DNA of 64,000 bases from Kibdelosporangium banguiense. Lineage in GTDB: Bacteria; Actinomycetota; Actinomycetes; Mycobacteriales; Pseudonocardiaceae. Below are positions 54,698 to 63,810 of this stretch, piece after piece. The notes beneath the pieces are model-generated. The model did not search any database. It was given only the letters and a program-made list of their open reading frames with translations, and was not told the DNA's origin. The stretch lies in assembly GCF_017876405.1 (NCBI RefSeq), contig NZ_JAGINW010000001.1, positions 6,275,203 to 6,339,202 on the forward strand, given 5' to 3'. Made by a program: the position numbers and the translations under genes. Numbering within the stretch: position 1 is the first letter of the stretch; each line of letters begins with the position of its first letter.

Positions 54698-54791
54698 GAA
54701 GTGCGGGAATAAACCGGCGCTTCGCTGCGGGTGAACATGCCCGGAGTTACTCCACGTCGACTCACACCAAGATCCGACGTAGCGTCGAAGG

Positions 54792-56186
54792 GTGAATCGT
54801 GGGCAGAACCTGCCACGCACGGCCGGGGAGCTGAAGGCCGCCGGTCATCGGGCGCGTGGCGTGAAAGTCGAGATCAGGGAGAACCTGCTGGCCGCCCTGC
54901 GTGGCGGCGGCAATCCCTGGCATGGAATTGTCGGTTTTGACCGTACTGTCCTGCCGCAGCTGGAACGGGCGCTGCTGGCCGGGCACGACATCGTCCTGCT
55001 GGGAGAACGCGGCCAGGGCAAGACCAGGCTGCTCAGGACACTGATCGGGCTGCTGGACGAGTGGTCGCCGGTGATCGAGGGCTCGGAGCTGGGGGAGCAC
55101 CCGTTCGAACCGATCACGGCCGAGTCCCGCCGCCGGGCCGCCGAACTGGGCGACGATCTGCCGGTGGCGTGGCGGCACCGCTCGGAGCGTTACGCCGAGA
55201 AGCTGGCCACACCGGACACTTCGGTCGGCGACCTGATCGGTGACGTGGATCCGGTGAAGGTCGCGCAGGGGCGTAGCCTCGGCGACCCGGAGACCATCCA
55301 CTTCGGACTCGTGCCGCGGGCGCACCGCGGCATCATCGCGGTCAACGAGCTGCCGGACCTGGCCGAGCGCATCCAGGTCGGCCTGCTCAACGTGATGGAG
55401 GAGCGGGACATCCAGATCCGCGGCTACACCATGCGGCTGCCGCTGGACGTGCTGCTGGTGGCCACGGCCAACCCGGAGGACTACACCAACCGCGGCCGGA
55501 TCATCACGCCGCTCAAGGACCGGTTCGGCGCCGAGGTCCGCACGCACTACCCGCTGGACGTCGACGACGAGATCAACCTGGTCCGCCAGGAGGCCGAGCT
55601 GGTGGCCGAGGTGCCGGACGCGCTGATCGAGGTCGTCGCCAGGTTCGTCCGTAACCTGCGTGGTTCCGGCGCGATCGACCAGCGGTCCGGTGTTTCGGCA
55701 CGGTTCGCGGTCGCGGCGGCCGAGACGCTGGCTGCTGCGGCGCTGCGGCGTTCGGCGATCACGGGCGAGGATGTGGCCGTGGCCCGGCCGATCGACCTGG
55801 ACTCGATCCCGGCCGTGCTGCAGGGCAAACTCGAGTTCGAGGCCGGTGAGGAAGGCCGCGAGATCGAGCACCTGGTGCATCTGCTGCGCCTGGCCATCGC
55901 CGAGACCGCCAGGTCGGCGTTTGCCGGGCTGGACCTCAGCCCGCTGGAGGACGCGATCGGCGAAGGCCGGATCGTCACCACGGGTGAGCGTGTGCCCGCG
56001 TCGGAGGTGCTCGGCGCGTTGCCGGAACTGCCGGTACTACACGAGGTCGCCGAGCGTGTCGGCGTCACGCCGACGGATCCGCCAGGCCGGATCGCCTCCG
56101 CGGTCGAGCTCGCGCTGGAGGTCCTGTACTTGTCGCGCAGGCTGGCCAAGGACGCCGAGGACGGTACGGCGGTGTACGGGCCGTGA
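54792..56186 (+). CDS. AAA+ ATPase, magnesium-chelatase/ChlI-like
   Basis: A 464-residue ATPase from GTG 54792. Walker A at 71-78 (GERGQGKT), Walker B-like RAHRGIIAVNELPDLAERIQ, sensor 1 VATANPEDYTNRGR and RIITPLKDRFGAEVRTHYP. The layout follows M. tuberculosis Rv0958. It is not part of the MoxR group. Paired with a VWA-domain partner in a 4-bp overlap, so the two probably form a MoxR/ChlI-D-like chaperone or remodelling machine of unknown substrate; no bacteriochlorophyll genes are present. Confidence 0.9.
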   Translation: MNRGQNLPRTAGELKAAGHRARGVKVEIRENLLAALRGGGNPWHGIVGFDRTVLPQLERALLAGHDIVLLGERGQGKTRLLRTLIGLLDEWSPVIEGSELGEHPFEPITAESRRRAAELGDDLPVAWRHRSERYAEKLATPDTSVGDLIGDVDPVKVAQGRSLGDPETIHFGLVPRAHRGIIAVNELPDLAERIQVGLLNVMEERDIQIRGYTMRLPLDVLLVATANPEDYTNRGRIITPLKDRFGAEVRTHYPLDVDDEINLVRQEAELVAEVPDALIEVVARFVRNLRGSGAIDQRSGVSARFAVAAAETLAAAALRRSAITGEDVAVARPIDLDSIPAVLQGKLEFEAGEEGREIEHLVHLLRLAIAETARSAFAGLDLSPLEDAIGEGRIVTTGERVPASEVLGALPELPVLHEVAERVGVTPTDPPGRIASAVELALEVLYLSRRLAKDAEDGTAVYGP

Positions 56187-58126
56187 CGAGTTTCGCGTAC
56201 CGCCCCTGGCACGACGGGCCTGATCCGCTGGCGCCGCCGGTGGATCTGCGGGCCGCGTTGGACCAGATCGGCCGGGACGTGATGGATGGCTCCTCGCCCC
56301 GAGCCGCACTGGAAGAGCTGCTCCGGCAAGGCGTCCGCGGCACCCGTGGCCTGGACGACATGACCCGCCGGTTGTGGCAGCAACGCGCTCGCCTGCAGCG
56401 CCGTCATCGTCTCGACGGCACGCTCCAGGAGGTCAAGCGCTTGCTTGACGAGGCTCTGGAGGCCGAACGCAGGCACCTGTTCCCGGACCCGTCCGACGAT
56501 GCCAGGTTCCGTGAGGCGCAGCTGGACAACCTGCCTACGGGCACGGCCGCCGCTGTGCAGGAACTGCAGAACTACGACTGGCAGTCGCCGCAGGCCCGCG
56601 AGTCGTACCAGAAGATCCAGGACCTGCTCGGCCAGGAGCTGATGGAGTCCAGGTTCCGCGGCATGAAACAGGCGCTGCAGAACGCGACGCCGCAAGATGT
56701 CGAGCGGGTCCGGGAGATGATGTCGGACCTCAACGACCTGCTCGCCGCGCACGCCCGGGGCGATCAGGACGTGCAGGCCCGGTTCGAAGAGTTCATGCGC
56801 AAACACGGCGAGTTCTTCCCGGAGAACCCGCGCAACGTCGAAGAGCTGATCGACGCGCTCGCGGCCAGGGCGGCCGCGGCACAGCGAATGATGAACTCGA
56901 TGTCGGCCGAGCAGCGCGCCGAGCTGGGACAGTTGATCCAGCAGGCGTTCGGCGATCCCCGGCTGGCCAGCGAGATCAGCAAACTGGACCAGCACCTGCA
57001 ATCGTTGCGGCCAGGGGAGGACTGGACCTCCCGTGGCCGGTTCCGCGGCCAGAACCCGCTGGGCCTGGGCGAAGGCGCCCAGGCGATGGAGGACCTGGCC
57101 GAGATGGACGCACTGGCCGAGCAACTGGGCCAGGCATATCCGGGTGCACGCCTGGAGGACATCGACCTGGAGGCGTTGGAACGGCAACTCGGCCAGGAAG
57201 CGAGTGTGGATGCCCGGCGCCTGGCCGAGCTGGAACGCGAGCTGCGCAACCAGGGCCTGCTGGAACGTGCCCAGGACGGCACGTTGCAGTTGTCGCCCAA
57301 GGCAATGCGGCGCCTCGGCGAGACAGCGTTGAAAGACGTCATCCAATCGCTGTCCTCCCGCAAGGGCGAGCGCGACACTGCCCGCGCAGGCGCCGCCGGC
57401 GAACCCACAGGCGGCTCCCGCCCCTGGGAATTCGGCGACACAGAACCGTGGGAAGTGTCCAGGACCGTGCGCAATGCCGTGCTGCGAACAGCTTCCACAG
57501 GTGGCGCGGTGACATTGGACGTCGCCGACGTGGAAGTGGTCGAGACCGAGCAACGCGCCCGCGCCGCGGTGGCGTTGTGCGTGGACACATCCTGGTCAAT
57601 GGTCCAAGATGGCCGTTGGCTGCCGATGAAGCGCACGGCACTGGCACTGCATCACTTGGTACGAACCAGGTTCCGCAGTGACGCCCTCGAACTGATCACC
57701 TTCGGCCGTCACGCCACCAAAGTGGACATAGCAGAACTCACGGCACTGGAAGGAGTCTGGGAACAGGGCACCAACCTGCACCACGCCCTGCTGCTGGCCG
57801 GCCGGCACGTCCGCCGGCATCCGGACGCCCAGCCAGTGGTCATCGTCGTGACCGACGGCGAACCGACCGCCCACCTGGAGCCCGAGGGCGAAGCGGAGTT
57901 CAACTACCCACCACTGCCCAGAACACTCAGACTGACCCTGGCCGAAGTGGACAAGCTCGCCCGCCTCGGCGCCTCGGTCTCGGTATTCATGCTCGGCGAA
58001 GACGAACGCCTCAAAGCCTTCGTCGACATAGTCGCCCGCCGCAGCGGCGGCCGCGTGGTCTCCCCAGACCTCGATGGCCTAGGCGCCGCCGTCGTCAGCG
58101 ACTATCTGCGAAATCGTCGGCGGTGA
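56183..58126 (+). CDS. VWA-domain protein, partner of the AAA+ ATPase
   Basis: A 647-residue protein. The first 440 residues are helical with repeated charged segments (LLRQGVRGTRGLDDMTRRLWQQRARL, EQLGQAYPGARLEDIDLEALERQLGQEAS). The VWA domain follows at about 455-647 with an intact MIDAS motif, Asp468, Ser470 and Ser472 in CVDTSWSMVQDGRW, and the acidic TDGEPTAHLEPEGE loop. The gene order and sizes match Rv0958-Rv0959. GTG start within the ATPase stop (GTGA). Its end is overlapped by the convergent 58095-58453 gene by 32 bp. Confidence 0.9.
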   Translation: MTSFAYRPWHDGPDPLAPPVDLRAALDQIGRDVMDGSSPRAALEELLRQGVRGTRGLDDMTRRLWQQRARLQRRHRLDGTLQEVKRLLDEALEAERRHLFPDPSDDARFREAQLDNLPTGTAAAVQELQNYDWQSPQARESYQKIQDLLGQELMESRFRGMKQALQNATPQDVERVREMMSDLNDLLAAHARGDQDVQARFEEFMRKHGEFFPENPRNVEELIDALAARAAAAQRMMNSMSAEQRAELGQLIQQAFGDPRLASEISKLDQHLQSLRPGEDWTSRGRFRGQNPLGLGEGAQAMEDLAEMDALAEQLGQAYPGARLEDIDLEALERQLGQEASVDARRLAELERELRNQGLLERAQDGTLQLSPKAMRRLGETALKDVIQSLSSRKGERDTARAGAAGEPTGGSRPWEFGDTEPWEVSRTVRNAVLRTASTGGAVTLDVADVEVVETEQRARAAVALCVDTSWSMVQDGRWLPMKRTALALHHLVRTRFRSDALELITFGRHATKVDIAELTALEGVWEQGTNLHHALLLAGRHVRRHPDAQPVVIVVTDGEPTAHLEPEGEAEFNYPPLPRTLRLTLAEVDKLARLGASVSVFMLGEDERLKAFVDIVARRSGGRVVSPDLDGLGAAVVSDYLRNRRR

Positions 58127-58453
58127 CCAGGCTCTGGTAGACGGTTTCGGGCTTGACCATGAAACCGTGGACCTGCTCCACCACTGAGCACGGCCAACCG
58201 CCCGGGTGTACTGGCCATTGGCCCACCCGGGCGGACAGCCAAGGCGGTGGCCGAAAGCGTCGGGCCTGTGCCTGCTCAGCGTGCCGCGGACAGCCGGAAT
58301 GAGACGCGGCAGGTGTTCACGAGCGACGACGAGGATGTCCTCATCCTCCACAGTGGTCTCGTCGGTGAGCATCTCGACGGCGTCCAGGTAGCCGTACATA
58401 TCTTGTCGTAGAAGGAAATGCGCACGTTCGAGAGCGGATGTCGCGGTGCTCAT
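58095..58453 (-). pseudogene. Small XRE-associated gene, probably frameshifted
   Basis: From ATG 58453, with GGAGG upstream, the first frame reads MSTATSALERAHFLLRQDMY then GYLDAVEMLTDETTVEDEDI and VVAREHLPRLIPAVRGTLSR. In a different frame the same strand continues PVHPGGWPCSVVEQVHGFMV then KPETVYQSLVTADD and stops at 58095. The WPCxVVE motif is what I would expect at the end of this kind of protein, whereas the first frame loses it. So one base shift near 58230 breaks the gene or the assembly. It is divergent from the XRE regulator at 58584. Confidence 0.55.
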
Positions 58454-58583
58454 GAGGCCCTCCAAGGTTTGAATCGGTCGCCCTTGGACAGTGGCACCAC
58501 CCTCAATCTGGTGCAACATTTCAGACCGAGATATGCCACAAGTTCACTCTATCGGTGGGTAGTTTTTCGGCTACTGTCTGCTC

Positions 58584-59441
58584 ATGACCCAACATGCCGG
58601 TCCTGGCATCCGTCGGCACCTTCTGGCCAAGTCGCTGGTGCGCCATCGCGAAGCGGCCGGGCTGAAATTCGAGGACGTGGTCCGTCGACTGGACTTCTCC
58701 AAGTCGAAGATCAGCCGCATCGAGAACGCGACAAGCAGTGTGTCCATAGTAGATACCCGTGCTCTGGCGAGGTTGTATGGGGTCGATGACGCCGAGGCCG
58801 ACCGGCTGGAGTTGATGGCCAGAATCGCCAAGCAGCGAGGCTGGTGGCATGTCTATGGTGACTCGTTGGTCGACTGGTTCACCGACTTCGTGGTGCTGGA
58901 GTCCGAAGCTGTCGCGATCAATATCTACGAGATCGATCTGATCCCGGGGTTGTTGCAGACGCCCGAGTACGCGCGTTGGATCATGCGTGCTTGTGCTCCT
59001 GATGCCTCTGATGAGGTCATCAACGACCGTGCGGAGGTCCGGCAGACCCGCCAGCGCCGTGTGGAGTCCGGCGAGGTTCAAGTGTGGGCGATTCTTGATG
59101 AAGCGACCCTGGCACGGGCGGTTGGCAGCTACGAAGCCCGCGTGGAGCAGTTGCGGCATCTGCTCAAGCTCGCCGAGCTTCCCAATGTCACTCTTCAGGT
59201 CCTCCCTTTCGTCAAGGGGCCGCATATGGCGATGGGAACGGCGTTCCATCTTCTGAAGTTCGCCGAGTACCCCAGTGTCGTATACATCGACAACCTCACG
59301 GGTGGTCTGTACTTGGATGGCCCGTATGACATCGAGCGCTATATGCTAGTGCTGGACCATTTGCGGGCCCTCGCGCTTGACCCCGCTGAGTCGGTGGCGA
59401 TGGTGAAGCAGGTGATGGCGCGAGTCGAGGCTGGATACTGA
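58584..59441 (+). CDS. XRE-family regulator with DUF5753 domain
   Basis: A 285-residue protein. The helix-turn-helix is at about residues 15-72 (RHREAAGLKFEDVVRRLDFSKSKISRIENATSSVS). The DUF5753 domain follows (INIYEIDLIPGLLQTPEYARWIMR, QVLPFVKGPHMAMGTAFHLLKF, VYIDNLTGGLYLDGPYDIERY). This pairs with the DUF397 protein downstream in hundreds of copies in Streptomyces and relatives and is described as a regulator whose activity the DUF397 partner modulates. The exact target here is unknown. ATG start with no strong ribosome site. Confidence 0.93.
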   Translation: MTQHAGPGIRRHLLAKSLVRHREAAGLKFEDVVRRLDFSKSKISRIENATSSVSIVDTRALARLYGVDDAEADRLELMARIAKQRGWWHVYGDSLVDWFTDFVVLESEAVAINIYEIDLIPGLLQTPEYARWIMRACAPDASDEVINDRAEVRQTRQRRVESGEVQVWAILDEATLARAVGSYEARVEQLRHLLKLAELPNVTLQVLPFVKGPHMAMGTAFHLLKFAEYPSVVYIDNLTGGLYLDGPYDIERYMLVLDHLRALALDPAESVAMVKQVMARVEAGY

Positions 59442-59451
59442 GGAGAACGCG

Positions 59452-59685
59452 ATGCATGCCACCGACTTCTTAGGAGCCACCTGGCGCAAAAGTAGTCGTA
59501 GCAACGGGACTGGGGCCTGTGTCGAGATTGCTTGGCGCAAGAGCAGCCGGAGCAACGGCGGTGGAAACTGTGTTGAACTCGCGTTGAGCGCCGAGGTTGG
59601 TGCTGTCCGTGACAGCAAGAACCCCGATGGTCCCATGCTCACCTTCCCGGCTGCCAGTCTCGCCGCCTTCCTGGCCCAGCGCTGA
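59452..59685 (+). CDS. DUF397 protein with duplicated motif
   Basis: A 77-residue DUF397 protein from ATG 59452, with GAGGAG upstream, 10 bp after the XRE gene. The usual domain begins once with a W-R-K-S-S-x-S-x-G-G-x-C-V-E motif; here it occurs twice in tandem (TWRKSSRSNGTGACVEIA, then WRKSSRSNGGGNCVEL), followed by the normal AVRDSKNPDGPMLTF end. The DNA of the two copies differs at many silent sites, so the duplication is old. The partner of the XRE-DUF5753 regulator. Confidence 0.92.
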   Translation: MHATDFLGATWRKSSRSNGTGACVEIAWRKSSRSNGGGNCVELALSAEVGAVRDSKNPDGPMLTFPAASLAAFLAQR

Positions 59686-59701
59686 CCCAGTCACGGGAGC
59701 C

Positions 59702-60178
59702 ATGGAAGCGCATATCGATCTCAGGGCGGCTACTGCGGCTGACCGCCGCTTCATCGAGGACATGGCGGTCGAGGCGTTCAACTGGAATCCGGACCGGGCC
59801 TCGCTCAGCCGGGAGAAGGTTCTCAGCGACCCGCAGCTGAACAAGTACGTCATCGACTGGCCGCGGGAGGGTGACTCGGGTGTGATCGCGGTCGGCCCTG
59901 GCGGGGAATCCATCGGGGCGGCGTGGCTTCGGTTCTACACCGCGGAGAATCCGGGTTACGGCTTTGTTTCCGAGGATGTGCCTGAGCTTTCCATCGGTGT
60001 GGTCGCCGGGTGGCGGGGCAAGGGCGTCGGCACGGCGCTGATCCGGGCGGTTGTGGCGACTGCCGGGCGGGTTTCGCTGAGTGTCGAGCGTGCCAACCCT
60101 GCCCGTGATCTCTATCTCCGGGAGGGATTCCGCAGTCTCTCCTCTGACAAAGACGCGGACACCATGGTCCGGGATTAG
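59702..60178 (+). CDS. GNAT-family acetyltransferase
   Basis: A 158-residue acetyltransferase. Acetyl-CoA binding motif A is visible (ELSIGVVAGWRGKGVGTALIRAVVATA), with the strand VSLSVERANPARDLYLREGF of motif B. The substrate is unknown. ATG 59702 is favoured over an earlier in-frame start inside the DUF397 gene because it follows GGGAG and starts at a normal domain N-terminus. Follows DUF397 after 16 bp and may be co-transcribed. Confidence 0.86.
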   Translation: MEAHIDLRAATAADRRFIEDMAVEAFNWNPDRASLSREKVLSDPQLNKYVIDWPREGDSGVIAVGPGGESIGAAWLRFYTAENPGYGFVSEDVPELSIGVVAGWRGKGVGTALIRAVVATAGRVSLSVERANPARDLYLREGFRSLSSDKDADTMVRD

Positions 60179-60262
60179 CCGGCCACACCGTGAAATAACT
60201 GTGAACAGTTTGGTCCTTTCGGCCGTGCCGCGGGCAGTCGGTGCGTTGGTTTTCTCCAAACC

Positions 60263-62065
60263 ATGCGACGACTACGAATCGCGGTCACTGCTGCCTTGGG
60301 CGTGGCGGTGGCCTCGATGGCAGCCAGCCCTGTGTCCGCAGCACCCCAGGCCGTGGAAGAGACCACGCCGATCTACTCGTACGCGGACGCCATCCGTGAG
60401 GATGTGTTCGTCGAATCCCCGATGGACAGCGACAAGGACGGCAAACTCGACCGGATCGCCATCCAGATCATCCGGCCCAAGGAGACCGCGACCGGGCTCA
60501 AGACTCCCATCGTGATGGAGCCGAGCCCCTACTACCGTGCTACCACCGCCGTGGCGCCCGTGGGCTTCCGTGGCTGGTACGACGAGTTCTTCGTGCCCCG
60601 CGGGTACACCGTGATCGAAGCGGAGATGCAGGGCACCAGCCGGTCCCAGGGCTGCCCGACCACGGGTGACGCCGAGGACACGCAGTCGATCAAGTCGGTC
60701 GTCGACTGGCTCAACGGCCGCGCGAAAGCCTACTACGCCAACGGTTCCGAGTCGGTCGCGTCGTGGAGCACCGGCGCCGTGGGCATGGTCGGTGTCTCGT
60801 ACAACGGAACACTCCCGAACGCGGTCGCCGCGACCGGCGTCGAAGGCCTGAAGACGATCGTGCCGATCGCCGCGATCTCCAGCTGGTACGACTACACCCG
60901 CGACGCCGGCATCGGCTACCAGGGCGGGTGGGGCACCAGGTATCCGGAATACCTCGCGAACTATGTCGTCAGCGCCGCCGCCAAGACGAAGTGTGCCGAC
61001 TTCATCAAGTCCCTGGGCGACAACGCAGGTGACGACACCTACGACTACACGCCGTTCTGGGCCGAGCGCGACTACCGGCCGGACGCCGCCAAGGTGAAGG
61101 CGTCGGTGCTTCTCGTGCACGGCATGGAGGACTGGAACGTCAAGCTCCGGCACGGCATCAAGTGGTGGGACGAACTGGCCAAGCAAGGTGTGCCGCGCAA
61201 GATCTGGCTGCACCGCAGTGCCCACATCGACCCGGTGAGCGCGCGGCCGGACGAGTGGAAGCGCCAGATGCACCGCTGGATGGACCACTGGCTGTTCGGC
61301 ATGGAGAACGGGATCATGAGCGAGCCGATGGCCGACATCCAGCGCCCCAACGGTTCCTGGGAGACCCACCGCAGCTGGCCCGACGCGGCGGCCCGCCCGA
61401 TGCGCCTGAACTTCGGCCCGGCAGCCAGCGGTGTCGCAGGCACCCTCCAAGCAGGCAGCCCGACCGCAAGCGCGCAGACGTTCACCGACAGCCGCACCCA
61501 GTCCGAGACCACCGCGATGGCGGACTACACCGTCGCCGCCCCGAACAGGCTCGTCTACGTCACCCCGCCGGTCTCCAGGGACACCCGGATGTCCGGCACA
61601 CCCAAGGTCAACGTGACCGTGCAGTCGAGCACAGCCAGTGCCCCGCTGACCGCCCTGCTCGTCGACTACGGGCCAGGAACCGCGATCACACCACTCGACT
61701 TCTCACCTGAGGAGTTGATGAACCAGAAGTGCGACCTCATCGACGTCGAACTGCGCATCAACTGCGCCGAGCCCCAATCCGAGCGCGCCCTCGCCGTCAC
61801 CGCCCAGGTGATCACCCGTGGCGCGATCGACCTGAAGAACCACTCCTCAGCCACCTCAGGCACACCACTGACACCCGGCCAGTCCTACAAGGCAACCTGG
61901 GAACTGCACGGCAAGGACTACGTCATCCCAGCAGGCCACCGCATCGGCCTCGTCCTGATGGCCAACGACCGCAGCTACATCACCCTCGACCAGGCCGCAG
62001 GCGCCCTGACCGTGGCGCTCGACACCAGCAGCCTCGACATCCCCATCGTCGGCGGCAGGCTCTGA
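60263..62065 (+). CDS. Secreted CocE/X-Pro dipeptidyl-peptidase-like hydrolase
   Basis: A 600-residue secreted serine hydrolase. A signal peptide covers residues 1-27 (MRRLRIAVTAALGVAVASMA then ASPVSAAPQ). The alpha/beta hydrolase domain has the nucleophile Ser179 in VGVSYNG, Asp in LLVHGMEDWNVKL and His in HRSAHIDP. A C-terminal jelly-roll domain characteristic of CocE and PepX follows from about residue 370 (MRLNFGP onwards). It probably cleaves X-Pro peptides or an ester outside the cell. The ATG has no clear ribosome site, so translation may be leaderless. Followed by a hairpin at 62079. Confidence 0.92.
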   Translation: MRRLRIAVTAALGVAVASMAASPVSAAPQAVEETTPIYSYADAIREDVFVESPMDSDKDGKLDRIAIQIIRPKETATGLKTPIVMEPSPYYRATTAVAPVGFRGWYDEFFVPRGYTVIEAEMQGTSRSQGCPTTGDAEDTQSIKSVVDWLNGRAKAYYANGSESVASWSTGAVGMVGVSYNGTLPNAVAATGVEGLKTIVPIAAISSWYDYTRDAGIGYQGGWGTRYPEYLANYVVSAAAKTKCADFIKSLGDNAGDDTYDYTPFWAERDYRPDAAKVKASVLLVHGMEDWNVKLRHGIKWWDELAKQGVPRKIWLHRSAHIDPVSARPDEWKRQMHRWMDHWLFGMENGIMSEPMADIQRPNGSWETHRSWPDAAARPMRLNFGPAASGVAGTLQAGSPTASAQTFTDSRTQSETTAMADYTVAAPNRLVYVTPPVSRDTRMSGTPKVNVTVQSSTASAPLTALLVDYGPGTAITPLDFSPEELMNQKCDLIDVELRINCAEPQSERALAVTAQVITRGAIDLKNHSSATSGTPLTPGQSYKATWELHGKDYVIPAGHRIGLVLMANDRSYITLDQAAGALTVALDTSSLDIPIVGGRL

Positions 62066-62078
62066 CTCATTGATCGAC

Positions 62079-62108
62079 AGGCGGCTGTGACCCCGGTTGC
62101 AGCCGCCT
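62079..62108 (+). terminator. Terminator after the secreted hydrolase
   Basis: AGGCGGCTG (62079-62087) and CAGCCGCCT (62100-62108) form a perfect 9-bp stem 14 bp after the stop, followed by GTTCTCC. Confidence 0.8.
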
Positions 62109-62380
62109 GTTCTCCTACATCAGATGTCCGGGGCGACCCCGAGCGGCGATCCGGGCAGGATCCGTCCGCACTCGACGAGCACACGGCTGATCTCTACGCG
62201 GTCCGGCAGATCTGGAAATCGAAAGAGGGGCCCGCGTCGGCGAACATCCGACAGGCAGCCGCGATGGCGCTTGTGGAACACGCCACCGGTGTCCGGCTGA
62301 CCGCGGAATTGCTGGACAGTCTCAGCGGTGAACCATGGCAGTGGGTCATGCTCTCTCGCACCCCACGCCCGCTCTCCTGA
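62087..62380 (+). CDS. Possible small protein, 97 residues
   Basis: A GTG at 62087 opens a frame, but it begins inside the terminator stem, so the real start is probably later. The second half is protein-like (LYAVRQIWKSKEGPASANIR then QAAAMALVEHATGVRLTAEL). No family is recognised and no ribosome site is seen. The rest of the gap, 62381-62531, shows nothing. Confidence 0.3.
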   Translation: MTPVAAACSPTSDVRGDPERRSGQDPSALDEHTADLYAVRQIWKSKEGPASANIRQAAAMALVEHATGVRLTAELLDSLSGEPWQWVMLSRTPRPLS

Positions 62381-62531
62381 CCCAGCGGCAGAACGCGGGT
62401 TGAGGGGAATGGGCCGGAACCGGTGGCCGGGCCCGGCCGTTGCGCCAACTATGGTGATGTTTCACCCCGTCGCTGACATGAACGCGCGAGCGTCGAGCGA
62501 GCCGCTCGGGCAGCCGTGAGTCTGGTGTGGG

Positions 62532-63041
62532 TCAGCGTTCCTTCGGTGGCATGAAACCGGCCAGCGACAGCAGGTAACGGTGCCCGGGGAGGCCGGACAG
62601 GATGACCTCCTCGCCTGTCGGGACGAACCCGACGCGGCTGAGCACTGCGCGGGAGCCGGTGTTCTCGTCTGCCGCGGACGCCTTCAGGCTCCGCAGTCCG
62701 TAGTCCCGCGTTGCCATCGCGCACAGTTGGCGTACAGCAGCCGTGGCCAGTCCTTGGCCCGTGGCCTTCTTCGCGATCCGGAACCCCAGATCGGCGGAGC
62801 CATCGGCGACGTCGACCAGGTTCACGCGGCCCAGCACCTCGCCGTTGTCGCCGGCTACCACATGAAAATGGCATATACCGGCATCCTGCTCCGCGAGCAG
62901 GGCGCGAAACCGTTGCTGGAATTCGGCGAAATAGTCGTCTCCTCGGTCGGGTACTGATGCCGCGAAGTAGGCGCGGTTCTCCTGCTCGAACGCGAGCACG
63001 GCAGCGGCGTGGTCAAGACGGAGGCGTTCGATCTTGGGCAC
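62532..63041 (-). CDS. GNAT-family acetyltransferase (RimJ/RimL-like)
   Basis: A 169-residue GNAT enzyme from GTG 63041 (VPKIERLRLDHAAAVLAFEQ). Order: N-terminal helix, core strands (ICHFHVVAGDNGEVLGRVNLVDVADGSADLGFRI), motif A variant KKATGQGLATAAVRQLCAMA, and motif B region LRSLKASAADENTGSRAVLSRVGF. This resembles RimJ/RimL ribosomal protein acetyltransferases. Another in-frame GTG at 63056 is possible. It is divergent from the response regulator at 63140. Confidence 0.85.
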   Translation of the reverse strand: MPKIERLRLDHAAAVLAFEQENRAYFAASVPDRGDDYFAEFQQRFRALLAEQDAGICHFHVVAGDNGEVLGRVNLVDVADGSADLGFRIAKKATGQGLATAAVRQLCAMATRDYGLRSLKASAADENTGSRAVLSRVGFVPTGEEVILSGLPGHRYLLSLAGFMPPKER

Positions 63042-63139
63042 CGGAGCACCGTACACACCAATCACACTGTGACATCTGTGTGACCGCTGCACCCGTACGC
63101 TGGCGTTTCGGTTCGGAGTCGGGCCTGGGAGGGCGATGG

Positions 63140-63793
63140 ATGAGGGTCCTGGTGGTCGAGGATCATGTGCGGCTCGCTCAGTCCGTGGCACGGGTACTGC
63201 GGCGCGAGGGCATGGCGGTCGACGTGGTGTTCGACGGGGCGGTGGCGCTCGAACGTACCGTCGAGGTGGACTATGACGTGGTGGTCCTTGACCGGGATCT
63301 GCCGGGTGTGCCCGGCGACGAGGTGTGCCGTCGGCTGATGCGGGAGCCGCTGCGCACACGGGTGCTCATGCTGACGGCCGCCGGCACTGTCGCCGACCGG
63401 GTGGAGGGTCTGTCCCTCGGCGCGGACGACTACCTGCCGAAGCCGTTCGCGTATCCGGAGTTGGTGGCGCGCATCCGGGCGCTCGGCCGGCGGGCCCAGC
63501 CTGCTGTGCCGCCGGTCCTGGTACGTGGTGACCTGGCGCTGGACCCGGCCCAGCGGATCGCCACCCGGGACGGCAAGCGGCTGGCGCTCAATCCCAAGGA
63601 GCTGGGTGTCCTCGAATGCCTGCTGGCCGCTCAGGGCCGGGTGGTCTCCGCCGAGGAACTCCTGGAACGGGTATGGGACGAGGCCGCTGACCCGTTCACG
63701 ACAACGGTGAAGGCGACCATGAACCGCTTGCGGTCCAAGATCGGCGAGCCGCCCGTCATCGAGACCGTTCCCCGGGCCGGCTACCGGATCTGA
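63140..63793 (+). CDS. OmpR-family response regulator
   Basis: A 217-residue two-component response regulator. The receiver domain covers about 1-115 with acidic pocket VEDH, phospho-acceptor Asp51 in VVLDRDLPGVPG, and the conserved Thr and Lys in MLTAAGTVADRVEG and LPKPFAYPEL. The winged-helix DNA-binding domain follows (LALNPKELGVLECLLAAQGRVVSAEELLERVWD, VKATMNRLRSKIGEP). A sensor kinase gene starts 17 bp downstream. The signal is not identifiable here. Confidence 0.94.
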   Translation: MRVLVVEDHVRLAQSVARVLRREGMAVDVVFDGAVALERTVEVDYDVVVLDRDLPGVPGDEVCRRLMREPLRTRVLMLTAAGTVADRVEGLSLGADDYLPKPFAYPELVARIRALGRRAQPAVPPVLVRGDLALDPAQRIATRDGKRLALNPKELGVLECLLAAQGRVVSAEELLERVWDEAADPFTTTVKATMNRLRSKIGEPPVIETVPRAGYRI

Positions 63794-63810
63794 GCTGAAG
63801 AGGAGTCCTC

